A stretch of DNA of 64,000 bases from Prostheceraeus crozeri (Eukaryota > Platyhelminthes > Polycladida > Euryleptidae), in assembly GCA_907163375.1 (NCBI GenBank), contig CAJQUW010007051.1:551772-615771 (forward strand), read 5' to 3'. A program made the translations under genes and the position numbers. This document shows positions 23,728-34,697 of the stretch, piece by piece. How positions within the stretch are numbered: the first letter of the stretch is position 1; every line of letters begins with the position of its first letter. The notes below the pieces were generated by a model. That model did not search any database, was not told the origin of the DNA, and saw nothing but the letters and a program-made list of their open reading frames with translations.

Positions 23728-25043
23728 TGTCAAAGGTAGGTCGTATCTCTGAAGCTCTGATGATAGCATCGGACATTCCAAATAACCGACTTAGAAAATT
23801 TCATTGCTGATATCAGCTAAGGCGTCAGACTTAAAGGTTAGCCAGGAGATGGCCTTCGTCTCCAGGCCATAAAAGACTCCTAAACTTTAAAGGGTTATAA
23901 CTTTGCTTCTACAAATCCTTTTGACTTGATTCAAAAAAGATTCGATCGCTATTGATCAGACCTACATTTACAGACTACTTATAAAATTTCATAAGTAGTA
24001 CTAAATGCTGAAAAATTTAAATTCATTATTTTTGGAGGTTTTCTGGGGTTTTCGACCCTGCTGAAGTCAATGAAGGCATGTATGTGTGTACGAGCCAGTC
24101 TTACCGTGATACAAGCGGCTTTTCACTGAAAGCGAGCATGACACGGAGAGTTTTGCTGTAATATTCCACTGACAGGGTGTTCCTTCGGGACGGCGATGAT
24201 GCCGCAGTGATAAGTGTGGCAAGGGAGTGTGTCATATTTTAGACCGAAACCTCTGGGGCAACTCATGTTGGGCATTTGACACAGTTCTCAACGTAGCACT
24301 TTGAACGCCAATCGGTTGAGTCTTAGCTATCTTGTCATGGGTGGCATCTAAAAATCTCCAATGCAAAACGCTTGTGAATCACGGCTTGCTATCCCTCTCC
24401 ACGGCTTGCTATCAAGCTGGTCAACGCAACGACTTACCAACCTCTTGTAAATAACTCCACCGGTTTTCATGTCTGGCTTTCAAGTCATTGACGGTGCAAG
24501 TCACGGAGATTTTCGGTGTAATACTTCCTATCGACGGGCGTCCCTTTTGGGCGGCGATCGAATCCGCAGCGAAGAGTACCGCATGGGATATTCGGCAATT
24601 GTAATCCTTGTTAAACCTCTCTGCGTCATGTTTCCAAGTGGTTGCCTTATCGTCTCGACGTAGTGCTCTCACCGCCAGGGTGACATTTAGCCATCAGTCG
24701 AAGGTTACTTTAAAACATCTCCATTGCACTGAGTGTTAAAAACGTTGACAACCTAAGTTGATGAGAATGAGCCATGAGTTCTTTTAAGAACTGTCTCTAT
24801 CACGGAGACGAAATGATGAATGGAATGAATTGGAAGGGACATTCATGCGCCACACGCAACCACAAGCTCATTTCTCTCTTCGCTAGTGAACAAGCTCTTG
24901 TGAACGTAGTCACAAAGTGTATCATGGTTTGCAAAAGCAAAGTTTAGTGTAGTCAAATAGTTTTACCGAGACACACGTTTGTGAAAGTAAAGTTTGATCA
25001 TCGAAGTTTTATTCGTGAGTGTAGTCAGAAAGTTTATCATGTT
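23728..25043 (+). repeat. Leader region with two conserved non-coding blocks
   Basis: Two related blocks lie at about 24111-24330 and 24470-24790. They share, in order, G(C/G)TGTAATA, a TTCC...GGGCGGCG-like hairpin segment, AAACCTCT, CATGTT, CTCAACGTAG-like, GCCAG and TCGAAGGTT. A third copy is at 25690-25940 and a fourth in element B at 46588-46922. GCTTG-CTAT-CAAGC (24404-24417) is one of the constant-loop hairpins. A 110-bp direct repeat (AGTCAAATAGTTTTACCG at 24951 and 25061) lies at the right. Frames across the blocks are not conserved, so they look non-coding. Confidence 0.65.
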
Positions 25044-25448
25044 TCATGAAATGCAAGTGTAGTCAAATAGTTTTACCGTGACACACGTTTGTGAAAGTTT
25101 GTCCATCCGAGAAATAATCTTCCGCAGATGTCGTGTATAAAACTCAGAAGCATCAGTAACATATTCTTGTCCATAGGAATGAAATTGAAAATCAACACTT
25201 TCCGCTACTTCACCTTCTGGAAAATGAATGTAATTGATATGTGCAATTAAATGAGCCTTGATGAGACTGTCTTTGAAATAAGATATCAATTCCGTAACTA
25301 TTTCTCGTGTGTAGTCTAAATATGCTTCCAATTTTGTCTCCTCCCTTTGAAACTCAAGGATGTTATCTTGTATTAAGCCTCCGAAGCTCTCTTGATGAAA
25401 ACGAATCGTGCAATCATCATGTTTCAATGTATTGACTTCGGGTGCCAT
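25044..25448 (-). CDS. Unidentified 134-aa Polinton protein, paralogue of the gene at 34698-35069
   Basis: The start codon has a strong Kozak context (ACCATGG on the minus strand). I do not recognise the family. Residues FGGLIQDNILEF and SYGQEYVTDASEFYTRHLRK align with FDGFLQDGKLTF and SYCTEWITLSDQFYVRHKEK of the 123-aa gene near 35 kb, with similar spacing, so the two are diverged duplicates within one element. It is predicted as a small mixed alpha/beta soluble protein with no signal peptide or membrane segment. The gene runs against the leader transcripts around it. The frame looks whole. Function unknown. Confidence 0.6.
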   Translation of the reverse strand: MAPEVNTLKHDDCTIRFHQESFGGLIQDNILEFQREETKLEAYLDYTREIVTELISYFKDSLIKAHLIAHINYIHFPEGEVAESVDFQFHSYGQEYVTDASEFYTRHLRKIISRMDKLSQTCVTVKLFDYTCIS

Positions 25449-25587
25449 GGTTGAGTCTATTGCTAAACATCATTTTTGCTTAAGACGATTTCAATAACGC
25501 GTTACAAATGTACGTGCGCACATCAGGAACTCTAGCCCGTCTGTGATTGGACGAGAGGTCTCATCCATTCACCGCTTAGGAAAATCT

Positions 25588-25637
25588 TATAAAAGGCAGT
25601 GCACCAGCACTGCTCTTCACATTTATCTTTAACAAGG
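25588..25637 (+). promoter_or_regulatory. TATA promoter and about 20-nt leader exon
   Basis: TATAAAAG (25588-25595) is followed about 42 bp later by AACAAG/GTGAGT (donor at 25637). A start site about 30 bp after the TATA box leaves a non-coding leader of roughly 15-20 nt. The matching acceptor is probably CCTTTTCAG at 26052, which leads to the polymerase start ATG at 26091. Confidence 0.6.
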
Positions 25638-25653
25638 TGAGTGTCGGTGAGCT

Positions 25654-25712
25654 CCTGCTATCAGGTTGTTTTGACTTGCTATCAAGTTGAATAGTCTCTT
25701 GCTATCAAGAGA
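25654..25712 (+). promoter_or_regulatory. Three consecutive hairpins with a constant CTAT loop
   Basis: Directly after the 5' splice site are CCTG-CTAT-CAGG (25654-25665), ACTTG-CTAT-CAAGT (25674-25687) and TCTCTTG-CTAT-CAAGAGA (25695-25712). The loop is invariant while the stems differ and still pair. Element B has CCCG-ATAT-CGGG at the equivalent place (43652-43663). Confidence 0.7.
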
Positions 25713-25940
25713 TTCACTTCTGCTCATAAAACATGTCATCGCTGTAATATCTCCTTTGCTCGAACGTTCATTGGGGACGGCGGGTACTGCCGTGGAGGGA
25801 TTGTGTTGCACGGGTTGTTCGTCGTTTGTTAGACCGAAACCTCTCAGCCGTTGCTCATCATGTTGGGCGTTCGACTTCATACTCAACGTGACGCTTTCTC
25901 TCGCCAGGTCAGAGTACTTCAGTCATTCGACAAAGGTTAG
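25690..25940 (+). repeat. Conserved non-coding block, third copy in element A
   Basis: It matches the blocks at 24.1 and 24.5 kb in element A and 46.6 kb in element B: GCTGTAATATCTCC, GGGGACGGCG, ACCGAAACCTCT, CATGTTGGGCGTTCGAC, CTCAACGTGACGC, CTCGCCAGG and CATTCGACAAAGGTT. It lies inside the leader intron of the polymerase transcript. Confidence 0.65.
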
Positions 25941-26090
25941 TCTCTATGATATGGAGTAGAGTGAAATGTAATTCATTAGATGTCACTTCAATGATTGTTC
26001 CCATGATAAACGTTGACTAGGCAAATGAAACGATTCTCATTTTCCTTTTCAGTGATTGAAGTCTTACTTACCTACTATTAACTATCCGCC

Positions 26091-29000
26091 ATGGAATTCA
26101 ACAAAGTTAAAAATTACCGCATTGCTGCTGAGATGGAGAAGGCCACCATCGAGCAATGTAAGTATTTGTATCAAGGTTGACTCACTCTATTACTAACATC
26201 ATTAGGGTAGACATCCTAATTAAAATCAAGAGCCCCTCCCTTATTTTGTTCATGTTTAAACCGAATCCAAATTATAGCTCTGCTTATCTTTGCTGTCATT
26301 CTTTTTCAGTGCATGAATGCATTCGCAATGGGGAACCCGTCCCCCAAGGAACAATCGGGGAAGCCTATGAGCGGCTTGGCAAGTGTATCGTTAACATCTC
26401 ATGCCTTGATTGTTTAACATCATTGTCTCAATCTCTAATCTCTCTTTCCTCTCTACAGATATGGCAAAGATGAAGAAGTGGAGAGAAGCTGCGAGGCGGA
26501 AGTACCGCGAGGAATTTCCGACCCTACCTTCCCGCCCATCTACCTCCGCTCAAGGTCTGACTCCTTTCTCGGGCATCGTCATCGCCCCACCTCCACCGCC
26601 TGCTCCGCTCCCTGCACCAGTTCCTGCTCCCCGTCACCACGTCCCTCCAACACTGAAGCCCAGGATCCTTCCACCCTCGGCTCGACTCCTGCCTCCTCGA
26701 CCATCGATGTTGCCGGAGATCAAGTCCTTAGATGGTAAGTAACCGTGATTGGGAAATAGGGGGATAAGACTTCAAACTTGAAATTATGATCATGTTACTA
26801 ATCTCTTTTCTCTTTTTCTCAACAGATCTGGCGGCCTACCTCCTGGACGGTGACGTTCCCTCCCGCCCCATCATCATCCCAGCATCACCACCACCACCTG
26901 CAGCAGCGGCCGAACTCCCTCTCCTCTCCGTTCAGTCGGTGGAGAGATTGCTGGAGGAGCAGGAAATGGAGTTGGAGATAGTGGGAGAGGAGAGGGAGAT
27001 TGAAGTCGAAGAGGAGAAGGACTTTCGATGCCAGCGGTGTGACAGGGTCCTCGCCAAAGTCTTCAACTTAAGACGTTACACCGCTGGCAATGCCTGCAGA
27101 GGAGGAAAGCGCCGACCGATCCCTCAACGACCCAAGTGTGAAGGTTGTGGACGCACGTTCTACAAAAGCACCAACTTGCGAGTCCACATCGAAGGCGGTT
27201 CCTGTCTCAGTGTGAGGCAACCACCGAAAAAACAGGCAGGAAGCATCCTTCATCGCACGTCGGCTTTTCCTGTTCTTCGTGTCGGAATACCTTTCCTACA
27301 GAGTTTGTTCTTTCTTCGCACACACTCTGTCACACACATTCCACTGAGCTTTACACTGACAACAACGTCACTCTAAGGCCGAGCAAGTTTTCCCTTGAGA
27401 GGCTCGTTCGCGACTATGAGTTAGAAAGCTCTGAACCTGTACAAGATATTTATCCTTTCTTGATGAATAATATAGGTTTAATTCATCAAATGTTGACGAG
27501 CTTAGATAGATTTTTGCTCAAAGGCATGTTCTATCTCACTGCTCGTTTCAATAAGGTAGACAGTAGCACGGGGGAAGTAGAGTCCACTGTGACCACTAGG
27601 ATAGTCTCCTGTGCTGCTGCTGATCTGATAGGTGGTGTAAACGAGTGGATAGAGAGACATGCGACCTATCTCGTCAACAACTTAAATAAATTTAATGAAA
27701 GAGATAGCGGTCTGGTTTTTGATGGTATAGAGAAAGTAGACATTAAAATCAATCTTTTGGAAAATTTGCAAGGGAGTGGTTGTTTCACCCTCCCCAAAGC
27801 ACTGGCTGACAAAAAGGCTGTCGTCAATGTGGAGTGTCAGTCCCAGTGTTTCAAGTATGCCGTCCTCTCCATTCTTCACTATAATGATATAAGTGTACAT
27901 CGTGAACGAATCACTCACTATCGTGAATGGGAGGATGAACTTAAGTTTGACGGGTTAGATGTCAACACATTAGATTTTAAAGACATCGCCCAATTTGAAA
28001 AATTGAATGAAATCAAGATCGTCGTCCATCTCTGGGAAAAAGGTCTGAAGGGCGTTAGGTATAACAACCGCCAAAGTAACTTCGACCGGGTTGTCAATCT
28101 CCTCCTAGTGTATAGCGACAACCACCCAGAATGGCATTATTGTGGCATTCCTAAAATTTCAAAGTTATATCGCCACCAACAAGGTTATGATACCAAACAT
28201 TATTACTGTGATCGCTATACACGGCGCTTTAGGTCAAAACCATTTTTTGAACAGCATTACGAGTGGTGCTCTCGGGGCAAACTTCAAATGGAAGTCATGC
28301 CCAAAGATAAATTTTGTAGATATGAGGAAAGCGGCAATGAGCTCAGTCCCATATGTACCATCTATGCGGACATTGAATGCTACATTGAACAAGAAGACCT
28401 AAGTCATGAGCCAGCAGCCATTGCCTGTTATGAAGTTTGGCATCCATATTATAGGAATCAAAATAAAATGCATGTGTGGCAAGGCGAGGAGTGCGTTGAA
28501 AACTTCCTCAACGTTTTAGATAGAAAAGCCCGTTTTCATCAACGGTATGAAACGGAGCAGACTAGGAAACCCATGTGCTTCAGAGAAGCCGATAAACTCA
28601 AATTTGATAGGACCACGGAATGTCCCCGCTGCTGTTCATCCTTTGATGATCAGCAACATAAGAAAGTGAGGGACCATTGCCATCTCAGTGGTAAATTTAA
28701 GTCTGCCTTATGCAGTAAATGTAACATGAAACTTAGGCTCAAACGGCGAACGCTCCCCGTCATCTTCCATAACTTTAAATGTTATGAGGCTCAAACGGCG
28801 AACGCTCCCCGTCATCTTCCATAACTTTAAAAACTTTTAAATGTTATGATGCTCACATCATCATTCGCCATGGATTCGGTAAAATGAAATCCTGGTCATC
28901 CAAAGTGATTGCACAAAGTAAGGAAAAATTATGTGCATCACTGCCAAAGTACAAGTAGATAAGACGAAGAAGTGGAAGCCTGTCTTCTATGACATAAAGG

Positions 29001-30931
29001 TTCTAGATAGCTTTCAATTTATGTCTTCTTCCTTAGCCGCGTTGGCTAATAATTTAAAAAACACTTCCCCTCACTCAACATTTAAAGAAAGACTATCCCA
29101 ACATAAGTGAAAGTCTCATGCGACGGAAAGGGGTGTTTCCTTATAGTTATTTTAGTTCAATGGACACATTGAAAGAAACATCCCTTCCGTCCATCGATAA
29201 ATTTAAAAATGATTTGACGGGTGAGGACTGTTCGCCGGATGACTATAGGCATGCAGAGCAAGCATGGTTAGAATTTGGGTGTCGCACTTTTGGTGACTAC
29301 ATCCTTGCCTACTTAAAATTAGACGTCTATCTGTTGGCTGACGTGTTTGAGACTTTTAGGAAAGTCACATTAGAACAGGACGCCTTAGACCCCGTAAATT
29401 TTGTTAGTCTACCGGGTCTGTCCTATCAGTCAGCCTTCAAGATGACGAAAGAGAGAATACATTTACTGCAAGGTGCAGAAATGTACACGTTATTTGAACG
29501 TGGTATTAGGGGAGGCTTAACATTTGTTAACAAACATGTTGTCGACAGCACTCAAGACATAGGATCGACCACGCATTTAATGTACATAGACCAAAATAAT
29601 TTGTATGGGAGTGCATTATCCAAGCCTTTGCCACAGTCTGACTTCCAATGGGTAGAGCCCCATGACATTGAACACTTCTCCAATCCAGCACACATCATCG
29701 CACTGGGAGATGAGGCCGACATAGGTTATTTATTTGAAGTCGACCTCATCTATCCAGAATGTATTAAGAATAGGACAGTTGATTTTCCTCTCGCACCCGA
29801 ATCTGGCATAGTCAGTCCAGATATGTTCTCTCCCTTTATGGAAGAACACAATAAGCAGTATGAGGCGGAAAATGACTTCAAATATAAACCCACTAGGAAG
29901 TTGTTGCTCACCCAATTGAACAAGCAGAATTATATCGTGCACTATTCCATCCTCAAATTCTATCTAGGTATGGGGATGCAACTTGACAAAGTCCATCGCG
30001 CTATCCAGTTTAGGCAGAAGCCCTTTCTAAAACCGCATATAGAATTTAATAGTAAGAAACGGGCTGAATCCAAGAATCCTTTCGAAAAGGACTTCTTTAA
30101 ATTTAAGAATAATGCCCTCTTTGGTAAAACCATGGAGGATGTAAAAAAGCGCATGGACTATCGTATCGTGACTGATCCGGAAACGAGTATCAAGTGATGC
30201 CGCTCACCGTTGTTTTGTCACCAAGATGTCATTTCCGAAGACATCACTGGTTTTAAAATGTTAAAATCCAAAGTAGAACTTTGCAAACCCATTTATGTCG
30301 GTCAAGCTGTCTTGGATCACTCCAAGTTAGAAATGTACAAGTTGTTTTACCACACCTTTAAAACTTGCCCATTGATCCAACATGTGGAATTAGTAGGAGG
30401 CGATACAGACAGCTTTTTCCTAGCTTTGACAACCACTAGCCAAGTCAAGAAGGAAGACATTTTAAATTATTTAGCACACAAGTTTGATAGTTCCAACTAT
30501 CCCACTGACCATCCGCTTTACTCTACCACAAATAAAGCGAAGCTTGGCTGCTTCAAGGATGAGCGTGCCGGCAAACAGATAGAGGAGTGATCTTGCATCG
30601 TCCCAAGATGTACTCCATGAAGCCACAATCCTCAGAGCTTTCTATTAAACGGGCGAAAGGCATCTCGAAGTCAATCGTTAGAAAAATGACACATAGGGAC
30701 TATCAAGATGCCTTAGATTCACTTAAAATTAAGAAAGTAGAAATGACCATCTTAAAATCACAGTCGCATCAAGTCAGAACAACGACGTTTAGGAAACGAG
30801 GTCTCTCAACTTGGGAAGACAAGCGATGCTGGATGAGTCCTAACCACTCATTACCGTACGGCCATCCAGACACTCATCTACCTCCACCCAAGAGACAGAA
30901 ACTTTCTCCTCCTCCGTCCGGCGATGTATGA
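26091..30931 (+). pseudogene. Polinton protein-primed family-B DNA polymerase (A copy), broken
   Basis: The start ATG is in a good context (CGCCATGG). Short 5' exons bounded by GT/GC...AG introns, a style known in Polinton genes, lead into a proline-rich, then acidic region with two C2H2-like zinc fingers (CQRCDRVLAKVFNLRR and CEGCGRTFYKSTNLRVH). The 3'-5' exonuclease follows (YADIECYIE), then an HNH-like cysteine/histidine cluster (VRDHCHLSGKFKSALC) and the polymerase motifs: DQNNLYGSALSKPLP (A), NNALFGKTMEDVKKRM (B) and GGDTDSFFLA (C). Gene order and length match the family. It is a fossil with about five or six breaks. It is closely related to the element B polymerase but clearly diverged, so the two elements are separate lineages. 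Confidence 0.9.
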
Positions 30932-31656
30932 TGATGAATGCTTCCTCTCTGTTGTGGTTGTTTTGTTTTTCACTCCATGGCGTTTTCTATGGGGTGTTGT
31001 GAGTGAGTCTCTTGTAACATGCGTCCATATTCTGATCACTTCATATCATGACTTGCATATCAACTGGTTTTCCTGACTTTGTTTTGTCCCTGTACAGTTT
31101 CCTTCAATGACTTTGTTTTCTCCGGTGATGTGAGCCATAAAAACTTTGTTTTCTGCTACCATCAGTATTACCTATGTGCGGTGCTATGAAAATCGCCTGT
31201 GATGATGAATAACATATCATGTATATACTGTGTCGCTTTCCTTTCACATAAAGTTGCGGTTCAAATACGTGGGACTGATTTGGTAATAATATCATAAGTA
31301 TGTCACTGTTTGTAAGATAGGTGAAATATAAAATGAAGTCAGAATCATTTCACTGTTTGTAAAGTTAGAAATAAAGTTGACATTTGTAAAGTTAGAAATA
31401 AAGTTGATGATTTTAAAAGTTTGAATTAATGTTAGAATCGTTTCAGAGTTTGTAAGATAGGTAAAGTATAAAATAAAGTGACAAGCATTTCAATGTTTGT
31501 AAGATAGGTGAAGAGTAAAATAAAGTTGGAATCATCTCACTGTTTGTAAAGTTAGAAACAAAGTAGTTGTTTGTAATGTTAGGAATAATGTCATTCACAA
31601 ATGGCTAAGTTAATAAATGTACTATACACAAACGGCAAACATTCACTTGTGCTATA
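30932..31656. repeat. Polymerase 3' flank with degenerate tandem repeats
   Basis: From about 31298 to 31600 variants of TTTGTAA(A/G)(G/A)TTAG and AAATAAAGTTG recur at irregular 30-50 bp spacing. Repeated AATAAA hexamers within them could act as poly(A) signals for the polymerase transcript. I see no gene. Confidence 0.6.
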
Positions 31657-32862
31657 CCGGGTGTTTCAAAAGTTTTAGTACAAGAACTTTACTAACATTT
31701 TATGAGTTTAATCGGTGTTGAATCAACTTTATAATAACATTATAGAGAAATTCAAACATACTAGCACATTACTCGAAAACATATCCTCGTGATTCACGAC
31801 ACAGATGCACTCTCTTCTCAAAATCTCTCATGGTGTCTCGATATATTCGCAAAGGAATTCCGTGAATTTTGTCTTCAATTGCTGATCTTAGGGACTGAAG
31901 ATTTTCTTAACGTCTATTGTTGGCAAACACTAAAGATTTGAGATATGGCCAACACCGAAAGTCACAGGGAGTTAGGTCGGGACTCCTGGCAGGCGACTCG
32001 ATCGGGCCTCGACGTCCAATCCATCGACCATTCAACTTGGTGTCAAAAATTTCTCTCACTTTCACTGCGTAATGTGAAGAAGCGCCATCTTGCTGATAAT
32101 GTGAACCTATGTTTCGGGAGAAGTAAGGGACATGTTCAGTCAAAATCACACAGCATCTATACCCAGTCATTGTTTTTTCCGAAATATCCAAACCAATTAG
32201 CCCATTCCATCCTATTGCTGCCCATACATTAAGGTACTGAGTACCATGGGTCTTACTCTGCAATTTCCAATGAGGATTTTCAGCTGCCCAATAATGAGTA
32301 TTGTGTTTGTTGATGCTTCCCGACAGATAGAAATTACACTCATCAGAGAAGACAATTTTTCTTGACCATGAAGGATCTCCGCGAAATCGGTCAATCAGTA
32401 TTTCGCAGAATTGCAACGCTCTTGTCCTCATCCCCATCAAAGAGCAATTGGTAACAGCTGGCCTTATAGGGCTTCATTCCAGATTTATTTAGGCAACGAA
32501 ACACACTAGGTGGAGAGATGTCATTGTCACGAGCAATTTGGCGTATTGATGATTGTGGATTTTCATTCACTTCTTCTTGAACGAGTTCAAGTGAATCATC
32601 ACCGGATGCCGTTACAGGACGCCCTGATCTTGGTCTGTCTTTCGATAACGAACCGGTTTCCAACAGTTTCAATTTCCAATAATTAATCTGTGATCTTGAC
32701 GGAGGATTTCGTCCGTACTTCTCTTCAAACTTTCGCCTGAATTTTCGTAGGCAAGAGCCCAGGCACAGCACATGACTTGCTCTTCAAGCGAATACATTGT
32801 GAATGATTTCACGATGATAATTACATCGTCAACTTTCATTAACATAATTCAAAAATCCAAAA
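31657..32862 (-). mobile_element. Mariner-like DNA transposon (Tc1/mariner superfamily) inserted in Polinton A
   Basis: The 3' end is visible as TA then CCGGGTGTTTCAAAAG at 31657 (minus-strand element). The complementary 5' terminus was not found, so that end is probably lost or strongly diverged. Polinton sequence resumes near 32863, inside the TBP-like gene remnant, so the insertion lies at the 3' edge of that gene. Confidence 0.75.
31769..32797 (-). pseudogene. Mariner-like transposase, disrupted
   Basis: The ATG at 32797 starts MYSLEEQVMCCAWALAY, followed by a helix-turn-helix region, a GRPR-like motif (DRPRSGRPVT) and a second helix-turn-helix. The catalytic region shows IVFSDECNFYLSG (first acid), YQQDGASSHY (second) and PARSPDLTPCDF (third). 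By my count 36 residues separate the second and third acids, so the spacing is DD36D-like. Two frameshifts are apparent (near 32740 and near 32420), and an in-frame TAA at 31907-31909 is followed by about 45 more family-like codons ending at 31769. It is therefore inactive. WAAENPH and LNVWAAIGWNGLIG are typical of the insect and marine-invertebrate branch of this superfamily. Confidence 0.85.
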
Positions 32863-33539
32863 TCAGGCAGGAAAGCAGGAAGCAGGAAAGAGTTCAGTTT
32901 CATAAAATATACAATGATAACTGGTTTTAATGTTTGCTAGATTCACTAACATCTTCAATTGAACAGACACTACTATATTCTTCAATGTCAAGGGACTGAG
33001 GAGTAGATGAGGCATGAGTGTTCGCATTTTCTTGACGACTTCGTAACACATGGACTGCATCACGAAATGAGAAAGGTTTCCTAGGACTTGGATTTTGCCG
33101 CAGCGAAAAATTTGAAGATTTCGACCGTTGCTCATGACCGCGATGATATACTGAATCGGGAAGATGGGTATGCAACTGTTCTGGATCGATGTCTCTTCTG
33201 AGATTCATTTCGCGCATGGCGTTGATGATGCGGATGAGGAGCATGATTCACAAATGGCATGAGGGTTGAGTGAACTTCCCTTTTATACTTTTCCCATGAG
33301 GGTCTTGGAATCACGATGTAGCAGTGATCATTTTGTAGAATAATCTCTTGAATGCGAATAAATACAATGCCGTCTCCTACGTTAATGACACGACAAGAGT
33401 TGGATAGGATTGCGCGATGTAACCTTCGTAGTTGAAAGCGTTCTAGAGTTATCTGAAGTTGACGTTTCATATCATGAAATGTAGCACACTGACTTTTCCA
33501 TGATACATAGAGGCATGCTGATAATTTCCACATGATCAT
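32863..33539 (-). pseudogene. Overlapping TBP-like and PC4-like gene pair, broken A copy
   Basis: Two protein signatures share this DNA in different frames. One has the PC4-like part (IVIPRPSWEKYKREVHST) and a tail ending RKPFSFRDAVHVLRSR. The other has TBP-like pieces (GRNLQIFRCGKIQVLGNLSH, and NIVVSVQLKMLVNLANIKTS followed by YETELFPA). Each has a clear counterpart in element B (57394-58261), in the same relative arrangement. The mariner-like insertion cuts the 3' edge. It is a fossil with about two or three breaks besides the insertion. Persistence of both signatures in two diverged elements suggests both frames were once under selection. Confidence 0.65.
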
Positions 33540-33687
33540 GATTCAAACCTGAGTGAAGAATGTAATGCCTAAGAAAGAAGGAGAGAGTCATGTTCATGGT
33601 GAGTGTACATTTTCTTTCTTGATAAGGTGGCCGTTAAGGCCGTGGTCTCATAAAGACCGATGGTGCGTTCTCAGTGTGTGGAGAGTG

Positions 33688-34320
33688 TTACTGTAGTTGA
33701 TCATCATCAACATGGACATCATTTTTAAAGGTTATGGAGACAATATAGGGATTCAACGTAAACAACCTTCCGTCCCTGCGCGGACCCATGTAGATGGTTT
33801 GAATTTTAATTTCGAAGGAGTAGAATCCTTTTCCCAAAATGGGGAGAGGTTTGCAATTGAGTAAGTCGAATTCGCTGCCCTCCTTTTCATGGATGATGAG
33901 ACAGTGTCTATCCATATGAACATACATGTATCTTCTTTCCATGATGGGAACTTGTGGCCGCTTCCCATTGTGTCGAACAATTTCTTTGGGAATGTTGAGA
34001 TTTTCTTTCAGGAATGTTTCAAGAGTATTGAATTGTAACCGTGTCCAATATTCTAACGGTACACACACAGCGAGTCCATACTTTGTTGACATAACCTTTA
34101 GATAAGCCATCCGATGACTTGGAGTTTTTATGGTCACGACTTCTCCATGATGAGTTATCTTTTGATTGAAAGCATTTTTACCCGATGCTAAAGTAAGGAA
34201 GTTCAGTGTACCCAGTGCGAGAGCAGAGTTGATGGCTTTGAGTAACTGCATGGTTAGCGCAAGGACGGAAATGATTGCCATGAGCTCAGTCGTCTGTTTT
34301 ATAACCAGACCTAGCTCCAA
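33688..34320 (-). CDS. Unidentified 210-aa Polinton protein, paralogue of the gene at 35776-36501
   Basis: A single uninterrupted frame. The N-terminus has a hydrophobic stretch (about residues 10-40) that could be a membrane anchor or signal. The body includes GKGFYSFEIKIQTIYMGPRR, matched by GAGFYSFHIEVPAVYVGPHQ in the upstream gene. The segment before it (PLEYWTRLQFNTLETFLKEN) is matched by PIDNWLRQQLDILEDVVRQR. The two genes are tandem duplicates. A TATAAATA box on the minus strand (34402-34409) lies about 80 bp before the ATG. I do not recognise the family. It lies among other minus-strand genes of the element, probably an early-type cluster. Confidence 0.65.
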   Translation of the reverse strand: MELGLVIKQTTELMAIISVLALTMQLLKAINSALALGTLNFLTLASGKNAFNQKITHHGEVVTIKTPSHRMAYLKVMSTKYGLAVCVPLEYWTRLQFNTLETFLKENLNIPKEIVRHNGKRPQVPIMERRYMYVHMDRHCLIIHEKEGSEFDLLNCKPLPILGKGFYSFEIKIQTIYMGPRRDGRLFTLNPYIVSITFKNDVHVDDDQLQ

Positions 34321-34401
34321 TCACATGCGTTTCCCTGTCTTTGTTACGTGACAAAGAGTTATCACACGTGAACTTTTGACTGCGTGGGTGGAAACCTTCC
34401 C

Positions 34402-34409
34402 TATTTATA
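34402..34409 (-). promoter_or_regulatory. TATA box (TATAAATA, minus strand)
   Basis: TATAAATA on the minus strand is preceded by CTTTGCA and placed about 80 bp upstream of the 210-aa gene start. Confidence 0.5.
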
Positions 34410-34450
34410 TGCAAAGTCATTCTAGTCCTCACAAAGACTTTAGTGACACA

Positions 34451-34580
34451 CCCTTTCTAGCGAACAAAGACGCATTCATTTATCTAACAGAGAGCCTGAT
34501 AGTAATGCACAAAGCGCAATGACTCATTTTGTGATACGCCCCTTCTAGCGAACGAAGACGCATTCATTTATCTAGCAAAG
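34451..34580. repeat. 88-bp direct repeat
   Basis: TTCTAGCGAAC(A/G)AAGACGC followed by ATTCATTTATCTA occurs near 34455 and again 88 bp later, each followed by AAAGCGCAATGACTCAT. It lies in the intergenic promoter region of the minus-strand genes. Confidence 0.8.
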
Positions 34581-34697
34581 CGCAATGACTCATGTTGCTC
34601 TATACACCATTACAAAATACTCAGTGAAAAGAAATCTTTATTGCATCTACACAACATGTCGACCATCAAACAAAGTCGTGGATGTAAACACACTCAG

